Shown piece by piece: positions 25,436 through 32,829 of a stretch of 59,991 nt of DNA. The notes under the pieces were generated by a model. The model was not told the DNA's origin and searched no databases. It saw only the letters and a list, made by a program, of their open reading frames with translations. Made by a program: the position numbers and the translations under genes. The stretch lies in the NCBI GenBank assembly GCA_002337455.1, contig DDGC01000023.1, positions 174,798 to 234,788 on the forward strand, written 5' to 3'. This DNA is from Rhizobiales bacterium UBA1912 (lineage in GTDB: Bacteria; Pseudomonadota; Alphaproteobacteria; Rhizobiales; Devosiaceae). Position 1 is the first letter of the stretch. The number at the start of each line of letters is the position of its first letter.

Positions 25436-26214
25436 GCGATGGCGCGATCTATGCTGGAGAGGTTGTGCATGTGCGGCACCGGCCGCGCCAGCATACGCTC
25501 CGCTATCGCGTTTTTTCGCTGCTTCTCGATCTTGACCGGCTCGAGGCGCTCGACAAAAGGCTCAGGCTGTTCTCCCACAACCGGTTCGGCGTGTTCAGCT
25601 TCCGCGACGCCGACCATGGTGATGGTGAACCGGGTGGCTTGCGGCGATGGGCCGGGCGGCTGCTGGCCGATGCGGGGATTGCGGGCGAAGATCTCAAGAT
25701 CGAAATGCTCTGCTATCCGCGGATTTTCGGCTATGTTTTCAACCCGATTACAGTTTATTTTTGCTCGGACACCCGGGGGTTGCGGGCCATCCTTTATGAG
25801 GTGTGCAACACGTTTTACGAGCGGCACACCTATGTGATCCCGATCAGCGATCACGCCGAAGGCGCGGTGCGCCAATCCTGCGCCAAGGAACTTTACGTTT
25901 CGCCCTTCGTGCCGATGCAGGCGCAATACGACTTCAAGATCACGCCGCCCAGCGACAAAGTTCAGATCGTCATCAATGAAAGCGATAATGAGGGCGCGCT
26001 GCTCTATGCGGCGTTTACCGGCAAACGCGAGGAACTGAGCGACAAGAGCCTGGGGCGTGCGCTGTTGCGCTATCCGCTGATGACGCTAAAGATCATGGGC
26101 GGCATCCATTGGGAGGCGCTCAAGCTCTGGCTCAAGGGTACCCCCGTATTCATGCACGAAAAGGCGCAGGACAAGATTTCCCACTCGGTGATCGGGACGG
26201 CGCCGGCCGAATAG
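25432..26214 (+). CDS. DUF1365 family protein
   Basis: 260 residues with the DUF1365 pattern: AIYAGEVVHVRHRPRQHTLRYRVF near the start, FGYVFNPITVYFCSD and a conserved LYVSPFVPMQAQYDF segment. The ATG overlaps the amine oxidase stop (ATGA), so translation is coupled. The family always travels with the flavoprotein and is thought to act on membrane fatty acids in oxidative stress; its reaction is not established. In most relatives a CFA-synthase-like methyltransferase follows, but here the next gene is an aldehyde dehydrogenase 118 nt away. Confidence 0.87.
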   Translation: MSDGAIYAGEVVHVRHRPRQHTLRYRVFSLLLDLDRLEALDKRLRLFSHNRFGVFSFRDADHGDGEPGGLRRWAGRLLADAGIAGEDLKIEMLCYPRIFGYVFNPITVYFCSDTRGLRAILYEVCNTFYERHTYVIPISDHAEGAVRQSCAKELYVSPFVPMQAQYDFKITPPSDKVQIVINESDNEGALLYAAFTGKREELSDKSLGRALLRYPLMTLKIMGGIHWEALKLWLKGTPVFMHEKAQDKISHSVIGTAPAE

Positions 26215-26332
26215 GTATCAGCGCGTGTCATCGATCCATCACCAATCGGCGTTTTGACCGAAGCAGTGCTTCCTTTAAGCTCGGTGCAAATCGACCCTCG
26301 AAGGTCGAACATCATGCAAAGAGGAAACATCC

Positions 26333-27826
26333 ATGTCCCATGCCGACATTCTTTCAGCCGCAATGCTGGATGCTGCCGATCTGACGGGCGGCGCGCTCAA
26401 GGTGCATTCGCCGGTTGACGGCGCGCTGATCGGAGAGGTCGGCACCCATTCTGGCGCCGAAGTCGAGGCGATGATCGCAACGGCCAAAGCCGCGTTCGGT
26501 GACTGGAAGCTGGTGCCGGCGCCGCGGCGGGGGGAATTGATCCGGCTGTTCGGTGAGGAATTGCGCAATGCCAAGGACGCGTTGGGCGCGTTGGTGTCGC
26601 TCGAGGCGGGCAAGATTTTTCAGGAAGGTCTGGGCGAAGTCCAGGAGATGATCGATATCTGCGATCTGGCAGTGGGCCAGTCGCGGCAGTTGTTCGGGCT
26701 GACCATCGCGTCGGAGCGCCCCGGCCACTCGATGCGGGAAACCTGGCATCCGCTGGGCCTCGTTGGTGTGATCTCGGCCTTTAATTTTCCCGTGGCGGTG
26801 TTTGCCTGGAATTTCGCTCTGGCGGCAATTTGCGGTAACACGGTTATCTGGAAACCATCGGAAAAGACGCCGCTGACGGCGCTGGCGGTCAAGAAGATCT
26901 TCGACAAGGCGGCGGCGCGGTTCGGCGATGCACCAGAGGGGTTGCTGCATGTCGCCATCGGTGGAGCCGATGTGGGCGAGGCGCTGACCGGGTCGAAGGA
27001 CGTGCCGCTGATTTCAGCGACCGGGTCGACGCGGATGGGGCAGATCGTGGGGCCAAAGGTTGCCGAGCGGTTTGGCAAGAGCGTCCTGGAACTCGGTGGC
27101 AACAACGCGATGATTGTTGCGCCCTCGGCTGATCTGGACAACGCGGTCCGGGCCATCGTCTTTTCGGCGGTGGGCACGTGCGGGCAGCGCTGTACCAGCC
27201 TGCGCCGGCTGATCGTGCATGAGGATGTGCGTGACGAGCTGGTTGAAAAACTCAAATCCGTTTACGGCAAACTGCCGATCGGCAGCCCCTTGGAAGAGGG
27301 CGTTCTGGTCGGGCCGCTGATCGACAAGCAGGCTTATGACGGCATGCAGCACGCGCTTGAAAAGGCGAAGACTGAAGGCGGCAAGGTGACCGGCGGAGAG
27401 CGCGTGGATGGTGTCGCGGGCGGGCATTACGTGCGCCCGGCCATTGTCGAGATGGTCGAACAGACCGGCATCGTCAAGCACGAGACCTTCGCGCCGATCC
27501 TTTACGTTCTCACCTACCGCACGCTTGATGAAGCGATTGCCTTGCAGAATGACGTGCCGCAGGGGCTGTCGAGCTGCATCTTTTCGACCGATGTGCGCGA
27601 GACCGAAACTTTCCTTTCGGCGGCGGGGTCCGATTGCGGCATCGCCAACGTCAATATCGGGCCTTCGGGGGCTGAGATCGGCGGGGCGTTCGGCGGTGAA
27701 AAGGAAACCGGCGGCGGGCGCGAGAGCGGGTCCGATGCCTGGAAGGCCTATATGCGGCGCCAGACCAATACGGTCAATTATTCGCGCGAATTGCCGCTGG
27801 CGCAGGGCATCAAATTCGATATCTAG
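26333..27826 (+). CDS. ALDH7-family aldehyde dehydrogenase (aminoadipate-semialdehyde dehydrogenase-like)
   Basis: 497 residues. Family features in order: FNFPVAVFAWNFALAAICGN, KPSEKTPLTALA, SATGSTRMGQ (NAD binding), the general base in VLELGGNNAMIV, the catalytic cysteine in GTCGQRCTSLRR and the C-terminal GEKETGGGRESGSDAWKAYMRR. ALDH7 enzymes oxidise alpha-aminoadipic semialdehyde in lysine breakdown (amaB) or betaine-type aldehydes. GAGG precedes the ATG. No lysine catabolic partner is adjacent, so the substrate remains open. Confidence 0.9.
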   Translation: MSHADILSAAMLDAADLTGGALKVHSPVDGALIGEVGTHSGAEVEAMIATAKAAFGDWKLVPAPRRGELIRLFGEELRNAKDALGALVSLEAGKIFQEGLGEVQEMIDICDLAVGQSRQLFGLTIASERPGHSMRETWHPLGLVGVISAFNFPVAVFAWNFALAAICGNTVIWKPSEKTPLTALAVKKIFDKAAARFGDAPEGLLHVAIGGADVGEALTGSKDVPLISATGSTRMGQIVGPKVAERFGKSVLELGGNNAMIVAPSADLDNAVRAIVFSAVGTCGQRCTSLRRLIVHEDVRDELVEKLKSVYGKLPIGSPLEEGVLVGPLIDKQAYDGMQHALEKAKTEGGKVTGGERVDGVAGGHYVRPAIVEMVEQTGIVKHETFAPILYVLTYRTLDEAIALQNDVPQGLSSCIFSTDVRETETFLSAAGSDCGIANVNIGPSGAEIGGAFGGEKETGGGRESGSDAWKAYMRRQTNTVNYSRELPLAQGIKFDI

Positions 27827-28002
27827 GTCCTGCCCGGGCTTTCGTTTTGTCGCGTTTCCCGCAAGGCCCGGTTAACCTTCGGGCCCGTCGCCTTGTGGGG
27901 AGCGGGAAAAAACAGACTTCGTTAATCTCTGGGTCTTCACACTCTCTCGTACGGGACGGCCCCTGGGTCGCCCGAACGGGGGAACCGATCCGGGATTGCA
28001 GA

Positions 28003-30231
28003 ATGCACGATGGACGAAACGCTGGTGGATGTCTGGCCACCAATCCGAGCCGGCTCGATTTCATCGAGATGGCAATCGCACGCACCGATCGGGCTGTTCT
28101 GATTTCCGATGCCGAGGGGCATCCGTGCTACCTCAATCCCGCTTTCGAGGCGCTGTTCGGCTATGGGCTGGACGATTTTGCCGGACAGACCCCCTGGTCG
28201 CTGCTGGCCGGCCCGATGACCGATGAACGGCTGCATCAGCGGGCGCGCAGCTTCGGCAAGACGGGCGGGGGATTCCACGACGATTTGCTGTTGCGCACGC
28301 GATCGGGCGACCCGGTCTGGGTTTCGGCCAGGCTCGACCCGGTGCACGATGCGCAGGGGCGTTTTACCCATCTCGTCGCCATGCTCGCCGACACCACGCA
28401 ATCGAAGCGTCTTCAGGTCTTCCAGCGCCTCTCACTCGATGCGCTGAGCCGTGACATGCCGCTCAAGGAGTTCATGGGGCAAATCTGCGAGCAGGTGCAG
28501 GCGCTCGCGCCCGATACGATCTGTTCGATCCTGCGGGTGGACGAGAACCAGAAGCTGCGGCCCCTGGCGGCGCCGAGCCTGCCGGAATCGGTGGCGAAAC
28601 AGATCGCCGGGCTTGAAATCGGGCCACGGGCCGGCAGTTGCGGTACCGCCGCCTGGCGGGGCGAGCCGGTGGTGGTTGAAGATATCGAGATCGACCCGCT
28701 ATGGACCGATTTCAAGCACCTCTTTCTGCCGCTGGGGCTCAAGGCCTGCTGGTCCTATCCGATGGTGTTGCGCAACGGGCGTGTTGCCGGGACGTTCGCC
28801 TTCTATTTCCCCGAATCCAGACCACCAAGCGCCTGGCATTTGCGGCTCGTGGAGACCTGCCTCAGCCTCTGTGTGATGGCGATCGAACGGCACGAGGCGC
28901 GCACGCAAATCCGGCGGCTCGCCTATTACGATGCGCTGACCGGGTTGCCCAACCGGGTATTGATGCGTCAGCGGCTCGAACAGACTTTGGCCGGTGATCC
29001 GCAGCGCAGGAAATCGCTGGCCTGCCTGTGCCTCGATCTCGACAGGTTCAAGGACATCAATGAAGCATACGGCCTGCCGGCAGGGGATATGGTGCTCGAG
29101 GCGGTCAGCCAGCGGCTTCTCGATCGGGCTTCTTCATCGGACATGGTGGCCCGGATGAGCGCGGATACCTTCATATTGCTGCTTGACGATTGCCGGGCCG
29201 AAGACGCGGCCGCAGCAGCACAGGGGTTACTGGCGCGCCTTAGGGAGCCCTTTACGGTCAGCGGAAGGGTACTATCGCTTTCCGGATCGATCGGCATCGC
29301 TCTCTATCCTGACGACGCGACGGATGTTGAGACGCTGGTCAATCGTTGCGAGACGGCAATGTCTGAAGCCAAGACCGCAGGGCGGGCGAATTATCACTTC
29401 TTTTCCCCGGAAATGAACGTGGCCAATCGCGACCGGCTCGAACTGGGCGCGGCGTTGCGCGAGGCGCTGGCCGGCAATCAGCTCTCGCTTGCTTTCCAGC
29501 CGCAGATCGACCGGACCAGCGATGAAATCTACGGCGTGGAGGCGCTGGCGCGCTGGACGCATCCGCAGTTGGGAACCGTTGGCCCGGACAGGTTCATTCC
29601 GGTAGCCGAACAGATCGGGTTGATCGAGGAACTCGGGCTCTGGGCACTCGACGCCGCATGTGCGCAGCTCGCCCGCTGGCGGGCCGGGGGACGCGACGTA
29701 CCTTCGATCTCGGTCAATATCTCCGCGCAACAGTTCCGCAATGGTGAGTTCTGCGCCCAGGTGGCACAAACGCTGGCCGCTCACGCGCTCAAACCGTCCG
29801 ATCTTACCATCGAGATCACCGAAAGCCTCATGCTCGACCAGACGGCGTCGGTGACCAGCAATACCGATACGCTGAGCGAAATGGGCGTCAATCTGTCGAT
29901 GGATGATTTTGGAACGGGTTACTCGTCGCTTTCGCTCATAGCACGCCTTCCGGTCAGCGAACTCAAGATCGACAGGGCGTTCATCGACAAGCTGGAGAGC
30001 GACGCCGGGGCGCAGGCCGTGACGACCGCCGTGATCTGCATCGGCCAGAGCCTCGATATGCGCGTGGTCGCCGAGGGCGTGGAAACCGATGCCCAGCGCC
30101 GGTTTCTCGACGCGCTCGGATGCGATGCCCATCAGGGCTATCTCTATTCCAAACCGCTCAGCGCCGACGCCATGGATGCCTGGCTCGACGCTAACGCAGG
30201 AAAGCCGGCGCCCCTCCAGCGGCGGGCCTGA
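28003..30231 (+). CDS. PAS-GAF-GGDEF-EAL protein with degenerate GGDEF, probable c-di-GMP phosphodiesterase
   Basis: About 742 residues: PAS (about 15-135), GAF (about 140-290), GGDEF (about 310-465) and EAL (about 475-735). The GGDEF active-site motif is replaced by MSADTF (near 29156-29173), so cyclase activity is unlikely. The EAL domain keeps its catalytic set: YGVEALARW, NISAQQF, EITES, DDFGTGYSSL, KIDRAFI and VVAEGVET. It should hydrolyse c-di-GMP, with PAS and GAF input. The start is uncertain: ATG 28003 is preferred over a TTG at 27847, but its ribosome binding site is weak. It has no obvious operon partner. Confidence 0.88.
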   Translation: MHDGRNAGGCLATNPSRLDFIEMAIARTDRAVLISDAEGHPCYLNPAFEALFGYGLDDFAGQTPWSLLAGPMTDERLHQRARSFGKTGGGFHDDLLLRTRSGDPVWVSARLDPVHDAQGRFTHLVAMLADTTQSKRLQVFQRLSLDALSRDMPLKEFMGQICEQVQALAPDTICSILRVDENQKLRPLAAPSLPESVAKQIAGLEIGPRAGSCGTAAWRGEPVVVEDIEIDPLWTDFKHLFLPLGLKACWSYPMVLRNGRVAGTFAFYFPESRPPSAWHLRLVETCLSLCVMAIERHEARTQIRRLAYYDALTGLPNRVLMRQRLEQTLAGDPQRRKSLACLCLDLDRFKDINEAYGLPAGDMVLEAVSQRLLDRASSSDMVARMSADTFILLLDDCRAEDAAAAAQGLLARLREPFTVSGRVLSLSGSIGIALYPDDATDVETLVNRCETAMSEAKTAGRANYHFFSPEMNVANRDRLELGAALREALAGNQLSLAFQPQIDRTSDEIYGVEALARWTHPQLGTVGPDRFIPVAEQIGLIEELGLWALDAACAQLARWRAGGRDVPSISVNISAQQFRNGEFCAQVAQTLAAHALKPSDLTIEITESLMLDQTASVTSNTDTLSEMGVNLSMDDFGTGYSSLSLIARLPVSELKIDRAFIDKLESDAGAQAVTTAVICIGQSLDMRVVAEGVETDAQRRFLDALGCDAHQGYLYSKPLSADAMDAWLDANAGKPAPLQRRA

Positions 30232-30251
30232 CGTCACAAAATTTGCAGACC

Positions 30252-30701
30252 TTAAACCGCTTCTCCATCCAGCGGCGCGTTGCTCAACCGGTCGTCGGCA
30301 AGCTGGCGGATTTCGGTCAGCTCTGTGATGGTGGTCTCTAGATCGGTCAGTTGGGCGCGCAGCAGATCAAGGCGCTCGTCGACCTTTTCGATCAGCAGTT
30401 TGACCTGGGCCGTGCGCGTGCCGTCGGCATCGTAAAGGCTGAGATATTCGGAAATGTCGCGCAGGGTGAAACCCAGCCGCTTGCCGCGCAGAATGAGGAT
30501 CAGCCGGGCGCGGTCCCGCCGACGGAACACGCGCGTCGATCCCAGGCGGTCGGGTTTTAGGAGCCCCTTGGTTTCGTAGAACCGGATGGCGCGGGTGGAA
30601 ATGCCGAACTCGTTTGCCAAATCGGCAATGGCAAACAGATCGCGCTTGTCGGCATCGTGCTTGTTCAAGATGCTATCCCCCGGCCTTGACGTTCTTTTCA
30701 T
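30252..30701 (-). CDS. MerR-family regulator (LiuR-like) of fatty acid or branched-chain acyl-CoA catabolism
   Basis: About 149 residues: the MerR DNA-binding domain (FAIADLANEFGISTRAIRFYETKGLL, then GSTRVFRRRDRARLILILRGKRLGFTLRDISEYL) and a C-terminal coiled coil (about 95-140) without the cysteines of metal sensors. LiuR-type proteins control acyl-CoA and leucine catabolic genes in proteobacteria. The gene overlaps the end of fadD, its operon partner. An alternative TTG start at 30668, with GGGGGA 7 nt upstream, would give a 138-residue protein that begins close to the DNA-binding domain. Confidence 0.85.
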   Translation of the reverse strand: MKRTSRPGDSILNKHDADKRDLFAIADLANEFGISTRAIRFYETKGLLKPDRLGSTRVFRRRDRARLILILRGKRLGFTLRDISEYLSLYDADGTRTAQVKLLIEKVDERLDLLRAQLTDLETTITELTEIRQLADDRLSNAPLDGEAV

Positions 30702-32385
30702 AATCCTCGCGCAGATCGTTCTTGGACAATTTGCCGATCATGGTCTTGGGCAATTCGTCGCGGAAAATGATCTCGCGAGGCATTTCGAGCTTGGAGAGGC
30801 GTTCCTCGAGAAAGGATTTCAGTCCCCCCTCGGTCACCGACTGCCCGTCCTTTAGCTTGACATAGGCGACGGGTACCTCTCCGCGATATTCGTCCTTTAC
30901 CCCGATTACGTTCGTTTCGTCCACGGCAGGGTGGTGGTAAATGGCGTCCTCGATGGCACGCGGATAGACGTTGAAACCCGAGCAGATAATGAGGTCCTTG
31001 ATGCGGTCGACAAGGAAGATGTAGCCGTCCTCGTCGAGATAACCGACATCGGCGGTGCGCAGATAGCCATTGGCGGTAAAGGCGCCTTTTGTAGCTTCCT
31101 CGTCGTTGAAATAGCCAAGCATGACCTGTGGGCCCTTGAGCACGAGTTCGCCGCGCTCTCCCTGCGCCACTTCGCTCTCCGGATCGTCGAGATCGACGAA
31201 GCGCACGTCGGTTGCAGGGATGGGCAGGCCGATCGATCCGGGCTTGGAGGGCACACGCAAGGCGGCGCAGGCCACCACAGGCGATGCCTCTGTCAAGCCA
31301 TACCCTTCAGCGAGAATGGCGTCCGATTTTTTGCCGAAGGCCTCGCGCGTTTCACCGGGAAGACCCGCGCCGCCGGAAATCGCCACTTCGATGGGCGCCA
31401 GGATTTCGGCGGTTGCCACGTCCTTTGTTGCCAGCGCATGCAGCAAGGTGGGGACGGCGGGCAAGACATTGGGTTTGGTGCGCTTCATGAGAGAAAGGAA
31501 GGCCTTCATCTCGAAGCGCGGGAGCATGACGACCTGGGCGCCCGAGCACAGCGGCACGTTCATGCACACGGTCATCGCAAAGATATGGAAGAACGGCAGG
31601 ATGGCGACCACTTTGGAGGGAGGATAGAATAGCCCGCATCCCCATTTGTCGATCTGGCTCATATTGGCGGCGATATTGGCGTGGCTGAGCATGGCGCCCT
31701 TGGGGGTGCCGGTGGTGCCGCCGGTATATTGCTGGACTGCGACGTCCTTTTCGGAATCGATCTGGACGGATGTCGGCGTCTTGCCCCTGGTAATCAGATC
31801 CTCGAAGGATATGACAGCGCGTGCGGCCGGAGAACTGCCCGGCTTTACGATGTCCTTGCCCTTGAACAGCGAGAACAGGATTTTTTTCAGTCCCGGCAGC
31901 GCATTGGGGAAATGGGCTACGACAAGTTTCTTGATGTGACCCTGGCCGACCAGTTTTTCTGCGTTGGGATAGGTGGCCTTGAGATCGACCGTAATGAGTA
32001 CGGTTGCGCCGGAGTTGGAAACGATGTGGCTGAGTTCGCCCAGCGAATAGAGTGGATTGCAGTTGACGACGGTTGCGCCGATGCGCAGCACCGCGAAGTA
32101 GGCAATGACGTAGAATGGGGTGTTGGGCATCAGCAGCGCAACGCGGTCACCCTTTTTGACGCCAAGCTCGGACTGCAAGGCACCGGCAAGGGCGTTGACC
32201 TGTTCGCCAAGCCGGCGGAACGACGTAGTGGCGCCCATAAAATCGAGGGCCGTGGCATCGCCCATCTTTGCGCAGGAGGCCAGCAGCTGCTCGTGTACGG
32301 GGGTTGTATCGATGGGCACGTCCCATTCGATGCCCTCGGGATAGGCGGCAATCCAGGGATGGGGGGCGCTGACTGGCTTGTTCAT
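30673..32385 (-). CDS. fadD: Long-chain fatty acid-CoA ligase
   Basis: 570 residues of the AMP-forming acyl-CoA synthetase family. Motifs: the P-loop-like YTGGTTGTPKGAMLSH, GYGLTEASPVV, the hinge region YLRTADVGYLDEDGYIFLVDRIKDLI and the C-terminal lysine segment LPKTMIGKLSKNDLR. It activates fatty acids to acyl-CoA at the inner membrane for beta-oxidation. The ATG at 32385 follows GGAGGAG. It is divergent from fadE across a 444-nt regulatory region and co-transcribed with the MerR regulator. Confidence 0.93.
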   Translation of the reverse strand: MNKPVSAPHPWIAAYPEGIEWDVPIDTTPVHEQLLASCAKMGDATALDFMGATTSFRRLGEQVNALAGALQSELGVKKGDRVALLMPNTPFYVIAYFAVLRIGATVVNCNPLYSLGELSHIVSNSGATVLITVDLKATYPNAEKLVGQGHIKKLVVAHFPNALPGLKKILFSLFKGKDIVKPGSSPAARAVISFEDLITRGKTPTSVQIDSEKDVAVQQYTGGTTGTPKGAMLSHANIAANMSQIDKWGCGLFYPPSKVVAILPFFHIFAMTVCMNVPLCSGAQVVMLPRFEMKAFLSLMKRTKPNVLPAVPTLLHALATKDVATAEILAPIEVAISGGAGLPGETREAFGKKSDAILAEGYGLTEASPVVACAALRVPSKPGSIGLPIPATDVRFVDLDDPESEVAQGERGELVLKGPQVMLGYFNDEEATKGAFTANGYLRTADVGYLDEDGYIFLVDRIKDLIICSGFNVYPRAIEDAIYHHPAVDETNVIGVKDEYRGEVPVAYVKLKDGQSVTEGGLKSFLEERLSKLEMPREIIFRDELPKTMIGKLSKNDLREDYEKNVKAGG

Positions 32386-32443
32386 TATTCTCTCCTCCAA
32401 CGGATCTTGTGTCCGTACTTATGGCGTAAACTATGTCATGGGA

Positions 32444-32457
32444 TGACGTTAGCGTCA
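32444..32457. promoter_or_regulatory. Candidate operator 1 (MerR/LiuR-type dyad)
   Basis: TGACG-TTAG-CGTCA has perfect 5-bp arms and a 4-nt centre. It shares TGACGTT and CGTC with the second site, and both lie between divergent fad genes controlled presumably by the MerR gene at 30252-30701. The link is inferred from repetition and position. Confidence 0.5.
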
Positions 32458-32656
32458 AACAATGCACCCAAGGCAAGGTTCCTTACCCGTTTCCGGAGGC
32501 GGCGCACGGCAGCACGCATGAGGCGTCCCTGGCAGCCGGGAGATTTGGGCGCTTTGAAACAAATCCGGAGCGAACGCGTTCTAATTTCAAGCGCGCGATT
32601 ACCGATACGTTCCGGTTGGCAGGCATTTTTGATGAATGACCTTATGGGCATCAGGT

Positions 32657-32670
32657 TGACGTTTACGTCC
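32657..32670. promoter_or_regulatory. Candidate operator 2 (MerR/LiuR-type dyad)
   Basis: TGACG-TTTA-CGTCC differs from the first dyad in the centre and in one arm base. It overlaps a plausible -35 hexamer on the fadE side, a position suited to repression. Confidence 0.5.
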
Positions 32671-32829
32671 ACAGGTGTATGCTCGACGTAATTTCAGCCC
32701 GCACCAGATTAAGGTGCGTGAGCGGAACCAAAGTTCGGAAAGAGGATCCGAATTCTGTAAGGTTCCGACATCGATATTTCGTAGCGCCGGGTTATGATCC
32801 GAGCGCTTCAGGTCAGGGGAGGCCATCTT

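Larger units (their letters stand above)
32386..32829. promoter_or_regulatory. Divergent fadD/fadE regulatory region
   Basis: This 444-nt gap has no convincing gene. It contains two similar dyads: TGACG-TTAG-CGTCA at 32444-32457, 58 nt before fadD, and TGACG-TTTA-CGTCC at 32657-32670, towards fadE. The second overlaps a possible -35 (TTGACG, 32656-32661) with TATGCT 16 nt further on. The fadE leader would then be about 150 nt long. I see nothing else in it. Confidence 0.55.

Noticed and set aside
32436..32691. Short frames within the fadD/fadE promoter region
   Set aside because: No ribosome binding site or recognisable sequence, and the stretch holds two operator-like dyads instead.
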